A DNA stretch of 64,000 nt from Archaeoglobales archaeon (GTDB taxonomy: Archaea > Halobacteriota > Archaeoglobi > Archaeoglobales > Archaeoglobaceae), in NCBI GenBank assembly GCA_011605865.1, contig JAAOZI010000031.1, positions 1-64,000 of the forward strand, given 5' to 3'. Made by a program: the position numbers and the translations under genes. Of the stretch, positions 21,354 to 30,309 are shown one piece after another (position 1 is the stretch's first letter; the number at the start of each line of letters is the position of its first letter). The notes under the pieces are model-generated. The model saw only the letters and a list, made by a program, of their open reading frames with translations, did not search any database and was not told where the DNA came from.

Positions 21354-21754
21354 ATATCAACGACTATGAAAGCTGCGAGTTTTCCGTTCTCTCTTCTTAT
21401 GCCGAACTTGTGCATTGTTATGGCTTTTGGCTCTACTTTCACAGCTTCTCTGCCAAATTTGCTGCCAACTATTGTCCCTTCAGCTTTCATGTTCTTGATC
21501 CTGACTTTTACTTTTTTTCCAGCAAAGAATTGAGTTTCAAAAAGGAAGAGAAGCTCGTTAAGCCATCTGTAGAGAAGCAAATCTTCTTCATCAGCTTCAA
21601 CTTCTACAGTTCGCGTTTCAGCTTCTTTTATTGCATCAACCTTTACAAAAGCTTCATAGAAAGCATAGGCTGAGTTTTCAAGAAGCTCTTCTAAGCTATT
21701 ACCGTATACCTCAAAAGCTATGTCTGCTGTATGGTCAATAAAGCGGTATTTCAT
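21350..21754 (-). CDS. Archease (RtcB cofactor)
   Basis: MKYRFIDHTADIAFEVYG; EPKAITMHKF; expected length. Confidence 0.93.
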   Translation of the reverse strand: MKYRFIDHTADIAFEVYGNSLEELLENSAYAFYEAFVKVDAIKEAETRTVEVEADEEDLLLYRWLNELLFLFETQFFAGKKVKVRIKNMKAEGTIVGSKFGREAVKVEPKAITMHKFGIRRENGKLAAFIVVDI

Positions 21755-22468
21755 GATGTTAAATTTTCCTCTTTGGATTTTTCTTTTTCGGTCCTGAGTT
21801 TCTTTATGAATGATATCGTTTTTGTAAAAATTCCCATAAGGCTTTCGAATTCGTAGTCTCTCATCCTGGCCCTACCGAGAACCCTTCTTAGTGTTACTAT
21901 CTCTCTTTCTCCTTACAGCTGGGAAATCTATCAGCTCCATCAGTTCCGAAACTTTGCTTATCATTATTTCTATATCTCCCGCTGTGGCAAGCTTTTCTTC
22001 GCTGGTTTTTTTGCTACTCAGTTCGTATAATATAACGGCAACTGCATGACTAACGTTCATCACAGGATAAATATCACTGGTTGGTATTTTCACCAATACG
22101 TGGCACATTTCAAGTTCTTCGTTCAGCAGTCCATAGTCTTCCCTGCCAAAAAGAATTGCAACTTCTCCTTCTATAAACTCCTTTAATTCATTGGGGGTTA
22201 ACATTGGTTTTCTGAAGTACCTGTACTCTCCTCCTGAGATACCAGTTGTTCCAACAACCAGATTGAACTTTGAAAGGAAAGAATTTAGATCCTCAATTTT
22301 CCTAGCCTTTTCGAGCAATTCTCTGGCATTTGCGGCAGTTTTGAAACTTTCTTCGGTCACCTTGCATTTATAAAGCCAGAGGTTTTCATACCCGAAATTC
22401 TTTAAAACTCTGGCTATAAACCCAACGTTTTCCGGGATTTTTAGCTCCACTAGTACAACATGGATCAT
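21751..22468 (-). pseudogene. trmJ: TrmJ/SpoU-type RNA 2'-O-methyltransferase interrupted by one frameshift
   Basis: ORF 21872-22468 has SPOUT motifs (ELKIPENVGFIARVLKNFG; VAILFGREDYGLLNEE; PVMNVSHAVAVILYE). Another frame then continues EIVTLRRVLGRARMRDYEFESLMGIFTKTISFIKKLRTEKEKSKEENLTS* and ends in an ATGA overlap with archease. Confidence 0.85.
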
Positions 22469-22878
22469 CTATGTGGATCATGACAGTAAGTGCATATAAC
22501 TCCGCTTCCATGGCCTTCATCAACGACTTTTATTGCGGTTCTTCCCGCAATTTCTTTGTGACAGATGAGGCAACTATCTCTGCTTTTTTCGACGATCACG
22601 CTTTCTTTGGTTCTGAGCTTTACGTGTTCAGCCCCGTATCCGTGACAGACTTCACACTCTACGCTTGAATGATTCCCGGAGATCCAAGTTCTGTAGACCT
22701 TCAAATGACACTCCCTGCAAACTTCGCTTTGTACAAAACTGACTTTTCTCTCTTTTTCCTTTTCTACCCAGTTTTCTACGCTTCTCTCTTTCACTACGGG
22801 GGACAAATGGAAAGTGTACACATATAGTGCTCCGTAAACGAGAATTGCAAAGATTAAAACAATTTGCCAGGCTTTCAT
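22465..22878 (-). CDS. Tetraheme c-type cytochrome, membrane-anchored
   Basis: Four CxxCH motifs (CRECH, CEVCH, CLICH, CTYCH); N-terminal TM. Confidence 0.9.
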   Translation of the reverse strand: MKAWQIVLIFAILVYGALYVYTFHLSPVVKERSVENWVEKEKERKVSFVQSEVCRECHLKVYRTWISGNHSSVECEVCHGYGAEHVKLRTKESVIVEKSRDSCLICHKEIAGRTAIKVVDEGHGSGVICTYCHDPHR

Positions 22879-23546
22879 TCAACCACCGTATCCAAGTTTA
22901 GGTAGAAAACTCTCGGATTAGTTCCGGCTTCAGGTTTCAGGACGCTGAATCTTTTAGATTTTAGAATTTCATAAACTTCACTCCCCTCTTTGAATTCTCC
23001 GAATTTTCTCGCACCAGTTGGACAAACTAGCACACAGGCAGGCTTTAAACCCCTTCTTATTCTGTGGTAACAGAATGTGCATTTGTCCGTGACCTTTTCT
23101 TCGGGATGTACAAAAGTAGCACCATATGGACAGGCTATAATGCAGTACTTGCAACCTATGCATACGTCTTTATCCACTAAAACGATGCCATCAACGTGGA
23201 ATCTTGCTGATACTGGGCAAACATTTACGCATGGAGCATTTGAGCAGTGATTGCAGAGTTTCGGAACGAAAAATCCATTTTTGGCTTTTATCTTTATGAA
23301 TGGGTTATCTTTTGTGTTCATTACGATCTTTTTCCCATCTAAATAACTCTCGATCCAGGTTCTGGATATCGGTAACTCTAGGGGGACTCCATTTTCTATT
23401 TTGCAGGCAATTACGCACTTACCGCAGCCTATACACTTCTCAACATCGATTATCATCGCATAACCCTTGCTACTTTTCAGAGAAGCGATTGAAACCGATG
23501 CTAAGGGAAGTGAAAGGATTAACTTCAGAAAGTCTCTACGATTCAT
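22875..23546 (-). CDS. Tat-exported multi-[4Fe-4S] ferredoxin subunit (NrfC/PsrB/DmsB-like)
   Basis: MNRRDFLKLILSLPLASVSI Tat-like signal; CIGCGKCVIACK, CNHCSNAPCVNVCP, CIGCKYCIIACP, CTFC...CVLVCP. Confidence 0.9.
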   Translation of the reverse strand: MNRRDFLKLILSLPLASVSIASLKSSKGYAMIIDVEKCIGCGKCVIACKIENGVPLELPISRTWIESYLDGKKIVMNTKDNPFIKIKAKNGFFVPKLCNHCSNAPCVNVCPVSARFHVDGIVLVDKDVCIGCKYCIIACPYGATFVHPEEKVTDKCTFCYHRIRRGLKPACVLVCPTGARKFGEFKEGSEVYEILKSKRFSVLKPEAGTNPRVFYLNLDTVVE

Positions 23547-24753
23547 GTTCCACCTCCATTGGAAGGAGCTTGTATAGGATGTAGTACAGCAGCAAAGCAA
23601 GAGAAATCGCCCCAACGGCGAAAATGGCTTCCAACGGATGTACGGGAGGTGTTACGCTCATTCCTGAAATCTGCTTGGACGTCTGTCCTGCATAGACGAA
23701 ATCGAATCTGAATGCAAAGATACCAACAAGCGATAGGAATGATGCTACAAAGAGGGCATCTAAGTTCTTTCTACCAGCGATTATGGCTAGGATGGGTGCT
23801 ATTATTCCGACGAAAATTTCCAGGAACCAGAAATTCAATGCAAACTTTCCGAAAATCAAATTATTAACAGAATAGCTCGCCAAATAGGACACAGCCGGAT
23901 ATCCGATTATCACTGTCCTCCATAGGATGAAGATTGAAGATGCGAAAAGGGAATAGAGAAGCAGTTTTCCTAGAAGGAAGACCGCTTTCATTTTTCTTTC
24001 ATCTGACTTTCCGGTTGTCCAAGATGTGATTATCGTCGAAAAGATTAGGACGGCTGAACCGGCAGTAATTGCTGTTAATACAAAGTAAACTGGATTTGAA
24101 GCATCATTCCATAAGGGAATGTAACTCGCAGAGAAAAGAGCACCAAGATTGCTGTATGCAAGAATAGCCGTGATTAAGGCTAGAAAACCGATTGATTTTG
24201 CAAAGCTCATGTCTAAATCCCTGTTTTGTTTGGAAAAGAAACCTCCAAGGAATTTAAGGGAAAGAAGTTTTGAAATGAATGCCTTAAATCCTCTCTTTTC
24301 GGATTGTTTAAGCAGATCTGCTCTGAAATAAAACCAGCCCTCAAGAATCAGAAAGAGCAGTTCCAGAACATAGAAAATTATCATCCAGTACATAACACTC
24401 ATCGGATTTGCGTAGCCGAGCAACGCATTGCCCGCCCGCTCGATTCTCTCTAGATCTACGGCGATCGTTATCAGTCCAACCGAAATCGTAACTATTGATA
24501 TTAAAATTGCTTCTTTGATAATTGGCTCGAGCTCCTTTATTCCCAGTATTTCCCCAGCTGAGGCGATCGCTCCGGTGCCTATGAGAACCAAAAAGACGTA
24601 TAGGGCAACCAGAAGACGCCAGGGATTTCCAACCGCAGATTCGTATGGTTCTATCGGAATTACGGTACCAAAGTGCATCTGATAGGCCGCAAGAAGACCA
24701 GAAGCAACTAAGACTAGCAGAGCTGAAATTAAAATAAATTCTCTGGTCTTCAA
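23536..24753 (-). CDS. NrfD/PsrC family polytopic membrane quinone-interacting subunit
   Basis: Hydrophobic polytopic protein, gene order with the FeS subunit, NrfD-like sequence. Confidence 0.85.
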   Translation of the reverse strand: MKTREFILISALLVLVASGLLAAYQMHFGTVIPIEPYESAVGNPWRLLVALYVFLVLIGTGAIASAGEILGIKELEPIIKEAILISIVTISVGLITIAVDLERIERAGNALLGYANPMSVMYWMIIFYVLELLFLILEGWFYFRADLLKQSEKRGFKAFISKLLSLKFLGGFFSKQNRDLDMSFAKSIGFLALITAILAYSNLGALFSASYIPLWNDASNPVYFVLTAITAGSAVLIFSTIITSWTTGKSDERKMKAVFLLGKLLLYSLFASSIFILWRTVIIGYPAVSYLASYSVNNLIFGKFALNFWFLEIFVGIIAPILAIIAGRKNLDALFVASFLSLVGIFAFRFDFVYAGQTSKQISGMSVTPPVHPLEAIFAVGAISLALLLYYILYKLLPMEVEHES

Positions 24754-24845
24754 ACTCTCACCTCTGCAAAGATCTTTTAACGCTTTTTAAGTTTTTCCAA
24801 ACTTAAATAGGAAAGGTTAAATAGTAGTTAAAAGATTCATCATAC

Positions 24846-25670
24846 ATGAGCAAAGTTAAAGTTGGAGTTTTGAAAATGGGTGCAATTGGGACAGCCGTAA
24901 TTCTTGAATACCTTTTCGACGAGAGAGCGGATAGGGAAGATATTGAGGTTAGAGTTGTAACAAGTGGAGCGAAAATGCAACCCGAAGAGGCTGTTGTTGC
25001 AGAGAAATTAAAAGAATTTAATCCAGATCTAATAATAGTAGCATCACCAAACGCAGCCCTTCCAGGTCCTAAAGCAGCTAGAGAGGCTTTTGCTGGAAAA
25101 CCTGTTATTGTGATCAGCGATGCTCCGGCTAAAAAAGCGAAGGATGAACTGAAAGAGAAGGGCTTTGGATACATATTCATAAACGCGGATTCGATGATAG
25201 GAGCAAGAAGAGAATTCTTGGATCCAACAGAAATGGCTTTGTTTAATGCAGATGTTTTGAAAGTTCTGGCGGCAACAGGGGCTTTAAGAGCCGTACAGGA
25301 AGCCATCGACAAGGTTATAGAAGACATAAAGGCTGGAAAGAAGCCTGAGTTGCCTCAGCTAATAATAACGGCTGAAAAGGCGGTAGAAGCAGGAAAATTC
25401 AGCAACCCATATGCAAGGGCAAAAGCAATAGCCGCTTATTATATTGCTGAAAAAGTTTCAGATCTGACGACGCGTGGCTGCTTTGTGGAGAAAGACTACA
25501 ATGTATACGTCCCATTGATAGCTGCTGCACATGAAATGATGAGGGTTGCGGCAATATTGGCCGATGAGGCCAGAGAAATAGAGAAGTATGGAGACAAAGT
25601 CTACAGAAATCCACACGCAAGGGATGGAAAGGTTCTTTCGAAAGTTGAACTTATAAGTAAGCCTCAGTAA
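24846..25670 (+). CDS. mtd: F420-dependent methylenetetrahydromethanopterin dehydrogenase
   Basis: MSKVKVGVLKMGAIGTAVILEYLFDERADREDIEVRVVTSGAKM; full-length Mtd. Confidence 0.96.
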   Translation: MSKVKVGVLKMGAIGTAVILEYLFDERADREDIEVRVVTSGAKMQPEEAVVAEKLKEFNPDLIIVASPNAALPGPKAAREAFAGKPVIVISDAPAKKAKDELKEKGFGYIFINADSMIGARREFLDPTEMALFNADVLKVLAATGALRAVQEAIDKVIEDIKAGKKPELPQLIITAEKAVEAGKFSNPYARAKAIAAYYIAEKVSDLTTRGCFVEKDYNVYVPLIAAAHEMMRVAAILADEAREIEKYGDKVYRNPHARDGKVLSKVELISKPQ

Positions 25671-25687
25671 TTTTTACTATTTTTTCC

Positions 25688-26191
25688 ATGGAAGTCGAAG
25701 CGAAGTTTAGGTTGAAAGAAGGGGTTTTTGAGAAAGTTGAAAAATTTGCTAGGTTTTTGGAGGAGAAGGAAGAATTTGATTTATACTTTAATCATCCTTG
25801 TAGAGACTTTGCAAAGACGGATGAGGCACTAAGACTTAGAGTTGAAAAGAAAATAAAGATGACTTACAAGGGTCCTAAAATCGACAAAGATACGAAATCT
25901 AGAGAGGAAGTGAATTTAGTTGTTGACAGCTTTGAAAATGCATTGGAGCTTTTGGAGAAGTTGGGTTTCAGAAAATTTGGAACTGTTAGAAAAAGAAGAA
26001 GGATTTACGAAATGAATGGAGCTCTCATTTGTGTTGACTTTGTGGAAGGTCTTGGAAACTTTTTGGAAATCGAAGTAAAAGAATTGGATGAGAAGGAAAA
26101 AATATTTGAAATAGCTGCTTTTTTAGGCTATTCCAGAGAGGAAAGTATAAGGCTGTCCTATCTGGAAATGTTGTTAAATAGGAAAGTATAG
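25688..26191 (+). CDS. CYTH domain / class IV adenylate cyclase-like protein
   Basis: EVEAKFRL (ExExK), ALRLRVEKKIKMTYKGPK, CVDFVEGLGNFLEIE. Confidence 0.88.
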   Translation: MEVEAKFRLKEGVFEKVEKFARFLEEKEEFDLYFNHPCRDFAKTDEALRLRVEKKIKMTYKGPKIDKDTKSREEVNLVVDSFENALELLEKLGFRKFGTVRKRRRIYEMNGALICVDFVEGLGNFLEIEVKELDEKEKIFEIAAFLGYSREESIRLSYLEMLLNRKV

Positions 26192-26557
26192 GGCCATAGT
26201 TGGGCAAACTTTTATACAAGCACTGCAGTGAATGCATTTTTCAGTTCTAATCTCTACTTTCATTTCTTCATTCAGTCTGAAGACTTCTGTTGGGCAAATG
26301 CTTACACAAAGCCCGCAGTGAACGCAGTTATCGTTTCTTGCTATCGTTCTCGTAACTTCATGGACTTCAACACCCATCTCATTAAAGAGTCTCTCTATTT
26401 CCTTAGATTTTTCATCTGGGATTTCTACTATGATCTCCCCCTTTCTTGCTCCAACGTCTGCTCTGAGAATATTTATTGGAACCCCAGTTTTTATGGCAAC
26501 TCTAGATATTATAGGTTCTCTAACTGTTTTTGAATCGAAAAGAAGCTGCAGGAGCAT
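26174..26557 (-). CDS. NIL domain-ferredoxin, HcyF-like (homocysteine biosynthesis)
   Basis: NIL domain followed by two 4Fe-4S motifs CVHCGLCVSICP and CIHCSACIKVCP; adjacent to the DUF39 protein. Confidence 0.85.
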   Translation of the reverse strand: MLLQLLFDSKTVREPIISRVAIKTGVPINILRADVGARKGEIIVEIPDEKSKEIERLFNEMGVEVHEVTRTIARNDNCVHCGLCVSICPTEVFRLNEEMKVEIRTEKCIHCSACIKVCPTMALYFPI

Positions 26558-26559
26558 TT

Positions 26560-28032
26560 TTACACCCCCAGCATTTTGCTTATGGTCTCACTTGTCACTA
26601 TCCCTAAAACCCTCTTCTTGGAATCTATAACTGGCAGGGCAGAGATGTCGTATTTCTCGAGTTTTGAAATCGCTATTGCTATTGGTTCTTCTGGAAATAC
26701 GGTTATGACTTCTCTCGTCATAACTTCTTTTACTGTCTTTGCTCCCTTTGTGACAGCTTTTGCTATATCCCAGGAAGTCACGATTCCTTTCAGAATTCCT
26801 TCATCATCAACGACCGGCAGATGATTCACGTTTTTGTTTATCATTAGCATTGCAGCATCTTCAATCCTTGAATCTTCTCTTATTGTTATAGCCTTGGTCA
26901 TAAACTCTCTCACGATCCTTATCTCCTTCTGTTTCATTGGCTTGAATAGTTCCTTACCTTTTAGCCTCTCAACTGGCAAGCTGAGTAGAAATTCCCCTTT
27001 CTCTATCATCCTCTTTAGTTCTTTCATGACCTTTTCTGCCATATAAAAGCTCGAAAGTGGTGAAACTCGTACCTCCTCTCTGTTTATCTCAACTTTACCA
27101 CTTTTCAGTTCAGCATACGTGACTTCCCTGACAACCGGTCGATCCCTCCTCGGAACCCCGAAGTCGATTATCGTCGTCTTTATTTCCCAATCTCTAATAG
27201 CAGTTGACTTTGCAATTTCAGCATCCAGAATTGGGATTGGAATTCCGATGCCCAGAAAAATTGATGGAGCATAGCCGGGGAAATAACAAGCTTTTAGAAA
27301 TTCTGCCTTCATGTCCTTCAAGTTCCCCTTAACCATAAGCGTTCCGAAAGGCGGAGAGTGCTGGGTCCCTTCACCGATAATATAGCCTTTTGCACCGCAC
27401 AGAAATATCCTAGTTCCAACACCTATTGTTCTAAACTCGGGATCGTTGTTCAGTGGAGAAATCTCCCCTGTTCCCGCAAAAGTCACGTTGCCGTAGTTTG
27501 GAAGCAGAGTTCCCATATATGTCCTTAAGACTTTATCAGAAGAATTTGTCGCAGCTCTGTATCTCTGATATGCGTTTCTGGGATTTACCATCACTGCTTG
27601 GTTTACATCTTCAAGAGAGACTGCAGTTTCTATTTCTTTTCTGGGATAGCAATCTGTTCCAAAACCAATAGCTCTGAGCTCAACTTCTCTTCCAAAGACA
27701 AGTTCTTCGATAACATGCGCTCCTCCATAATTTTCTCTCGTTTCTGAGGGCTTGGTTGCACCCAAAAAAGCGTCTACTGCTGCTAATCCTGTGTAAACTT
27801 CGACGTCGTTAAGCCAAGCTCTTCTGAATTTTATGGGAGGGTCGGAATGTCCAAAGTTGATGAAAACACCCGTAGAACACATTGCCCCGAATGTTCCTGT
27901 TGTAACCACGTCAACTTCTTTAGCAGCTTTTTCGGGGCCAAGTTCTGAAACTATGTCCTTCATTTCCTTGGCAGTAACAACGCAGACACTACCTTCTCTT
28001 ATCTTCTCATTTATTTGCTCTATAGTTTTCAT
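26560..28032 (-). CDS. HcyS-like (DUF39) homocysteine biosynthesis protein with C-terminal CBS pair
   Basis: EVDVVTTGTFGAMCSTGVFINFGHSDPPIKF; GFGTDCYPRKE; two CBS motifs at the C-terminus. Confidence 0.88.
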   Translation of the reverse strand: MKTIEQINEKIREGSVCVVTAKEMKDIVSELGPEKAAKEVDVVTTGTFGAMCSTGVFINFGHSDPPIKFRRAWLNDVEVYTGLAAVDAFLGATKPSETRENYGGAHVIEELVFGREVELRAIGFGTDCYPRKEIETAVSLEDVNQAVMVNPRNAYQRYRAATNSSDKVLRTYMGTLLPNYGNVTFAGTGEISPLNNDPEFRTIGVGTRIFLCGAKGYIIGEGTQHSPPFGTLMVKGNLKDMKAEFLKACYFPGYAPSIFLGIGIPIPILDAEIAKSTAIRDWEIKTTIIDFGVPRRDRPVVREVTYAELKSGKVEINREEVRVSPLSSFYMAEKVMKELKRMIEKGEFLLSLPVERLKGKELFKPMKQKEIRIVREFMTKAITIREDSRIEDAAMLMINKNVNHLPVVDDEGILKGIVTSWDIAKAVTKGAKTVKEVMTREVITVFPEEPIAIAISKLEKYDISALPVIDSKKRVLGIVTSETISKMLGV

Positions 28033-28170
28033 GAACTATGTGAGCTACCAGGATATATAAATATTTGGAAACTTTAACATTGTAAATATTCCTACTGTTA
28101 ATAAGATAGAAAATCGAAACCGATTGTTTCTAAAGCGATAACGAAGAAAGTAACATCAAAAACAAAATAC

Positions 28171-28242
28171 TGGACTCGCCGGGATTTGAACCCGGGGCCT
28201 CCGCCTCGCGAAGGCGGCGCTCTACCGCTGAGCTACGAGCCC
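28171..28242 (-). tRNA. tRNA-Ala (anticodon CGC)
   Basis: Minus strand GGGCTCGTAGCTCAGCGGTAGAGCGCCGCCTTCGCGAGGCGGAGGCCCCGGGTTCAAATCCCGGCGAGTCCA folds into a full cloverleaf. Loop TTCGCGA gives CGC; no encoded CCA. Confidence 0.97.
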
Positions 28243-28244
28243 TT

Positions 28245-28457
28245 AAGTGAGTACCCCGCCTTTAAAGGCGAGGCTTCCGGCGTTAAGGGAGGGCTTTATG
28301 CCCTTCCCTCATCTGCCGGTTCAAAAGCCAAGCTCCCCTATCCCATGCCCCTCGCTAAGGCATGGGCTATGTTTATGCATGTTTGGACATTCTATTCAGA
28401 CTTTCTATTTATTTAAGCTTTTTCATCCCCGCCCTGAAGGACGAGGTTTTCGGTTAT
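28245..28457 (-). mobile_element. MITE-like TnpB-transposon derivative adjacent to the tRNA-Ala 5' end (copy R5)
   Basis: Minus strand ATAACCGAAAACCTCGTCCTTCAGGGCGGGGATGAAAAAGCTTAAATAAATAG...GCATAAACATAGCCCATGCCTTAGCGAGGGGCATGGG...CCGGCAGATGAGGGAAGGGCATAAAGCCCTCCCTTAACGCCGG...CCTCGCCTTTAAAGGCGGGGTACTCAC. Confidence 0.8.
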
Positions 28458-28461
28458 AAAA

Positions 28462-30309
28462 TCATTCTGGTTTTTTTAAACTTTCGTCTTTTTCAGCGCT
28501 GAAGATCTTTACTTTACCGTCGTCAAATACCTTATAAAAGCATTTTTCGAAGCGCTCGTCATCAATGGAGAAGAATTTCCTCTCCTCGTGGCCTATAAAA
28601 ATGTAGGAGACGTTGTATTTCTTTACAATTCTTCTCATTTCCTCACAGTTGCTGAAAGAAAAGAAATTCCTGACATCTTTTGCTCTTTCGGATATGATCT
28701 CGTAATCCCTTCTCCACTGGAACTCGTGATTTGTCCATGCGATTACAGCAGGATTTCCCGTAAAAACCGCAACCCTTCCACCGTAACTGTATCCACACAA
28801 AATCCCGTGCGTGCATCCTTCTTCTATCACTACACCCTCCCTCTTTTTTAGCCATTCTAAGGCCCCATATTCCCCGAAAGTTTCGGTGAATTTCATACCA
28901 TCAAAGCTGAATGTTGCGGAATGGTAACGGATAGGCGTGGCCGCTAGAGGGTAAGAAAGGCTGACGAAGAGCAGAGTAGCGATTAATATCTTCTTTTTTC
29001 CGTTTTGTATATCTTTAAGTTTTATTAGAGCTCCAATCGATATGAAAATCCAGGCAATTAAGTAAAACTTGAAAATGGTGTTCATTCTCGAGTCTATGGT
29101 TAGAAAATCGGGTATGAGAAATGCCAATGTTCCAGTAAAGATTAGCGCAGCACTTTTGTCTCTAGTGATTAGCGATGCTGCTGAAGGTGGGATGAGCACT
29201 GGCAGTATTGGGGATATAATATAGAATGGTATGGAAATAGGAACCAAATAAATAGCCTTTTTTCCCAAAGCGATGAATGCAAGTGCTAAAATTGTTGCGG
29301 AATAGTAAAGAAATTGGATTGGATCGGTTTTTTCTGTAGAAAGGAAAATATTTACTTTTGGTAGATTCATAGATTCATAATAAAACGCAATTGGGATCAG
29401 AGAGATGATGGAATAAATTATTGGGTCTTTCTCCCGATGGAATACTGAAAAAAGTACTGTTAAAAGGAAAGAAAATGGAAAATCCCATGGATTTGTGGCA
29501 AAAATAGCAAATAAAGCAATTGGCAGCAAGAAATAGATTTTTTCGAGTAGTAAAGCTATTAGAAAGACCTTCATCGGAATTGCAAATACATGTGCATGTA
29601 GGTCTGCGTGGATGAAGCTGAAGTATGGAAACTCAGTGATGGCCCCTTCTATGACTCTTGTGGAATTCCAGTAATAAAGATAATCCAGCGTGAGAGGGCG
29701 GGAAATTAAGTCAATGAAAGCATAAAGGTTTCCGGAGAAGATTGTTAAAACAACGGCAATCACTGCGAATCTTTTGTTTTCCCTGAAAATTCCATAGATG
29801 AGCGATGCTGTATAAGCGGGAAGAGAGGCGACAACTATGTTATATCCGATTTCCGGAGTAGATAGAGATAGAAGGACTATGGAAGCTCCCAGTGCGTGTC
29901 CGAAGTAGTAATAGCAGTCGAGTTTTGCGTTTGCAAGAAAAAGGTCGTTTGGCGGAAGTGAAGGAGATTTTAGGATGGAATTTATAATCGCCAAATCCAT
30001 AAATTTCTCAGAATCAAATATGCTCGGATCTATGAATCTAAGAAGAGAAAAAAATGCAAATACGGTAGCAAATACTATCTCAGACTCATCAAGCTTTAGC
30101 TCGAATCTTTTGAACCCAAAAATGGGAAGTAACAGTACTAAAATGGCGAGTAAAAAAGCCATTTTAAAGCTCATAAAATGAGCTAGGAGGAAAGATATGG
30201 TTGTTAGGATAAGAAGGGATGCAAATCTTGAAATTGGAAATTTGAAGAACCTTGTAAGCGGGATGGATATTAGAAGAGAAAGAATGTAAAAGATAATGGG
30301 TTCAATCAA
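28462..30309 (-). CDS. DUF2298-like polytopic membrane protein
   Basis: Many TM segments; LDCYYYFGHALGAS and related motifs; paired with a GT2-flippase gene. Confidence 0.7.
   Translation of the reverse strand: MIEPIIFYILSLLISIPLTRFFKFPISRFASLLILTTISFLLAHFMSFKMAFLLAILVLLLPIFGFKRFELKLDESEIVFATVFAFFSLLRFIDPSIFDSEKFMDLAIINSILKSPSLPPNDLFLANAKLDCYYYFGHALGASIVLLSLSTPEIGYNIVVASLPAYTASLIYGIFRENKRFAVIAVVLTIFSGNLYAFIDLISRPLTLDYLYYWNSTRVIEGAITEFPYFSFIHADLHAHVFAIPMKVFLIALLLEKIYFLLPIALFAIFATNPWDFPFSFLLTVLFSVFHREKDPIIYSIISLIPIAFYYESMNLPKVNIFLSTEKTDPIQFLYYSATILALAFIALGKKAIYLVPISIPFYIISPILPVLIPPSAASLITRDKSAALIFTGTLAFLIPDFLTIDSRMNTIFKFYLIAWIFISIGALIKLKDIQNGKKKILIATLLFVSLSYPLAATPIRYHSATFSFDGMKFTETFGEYGALEWLKKREGVVIEEGCTHGILCGYSYGGRVAVFTGNPAVIAWTNHEFQWRRDYEIISERAKDVRNFFSFSNCEEMRRIVKKYNVSYIFIGHEERKFFSIDDERFEKCFYKVFDDGKVKIFSAEKDESLKKPE

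Noticed and set aside
28171-28457. Possible CRISPR-like repeat array near the tRNA
   Set aside because: Only one repeat unit with internal hairpins; no regularly spaced direct repeats. Explained by the R5 element.
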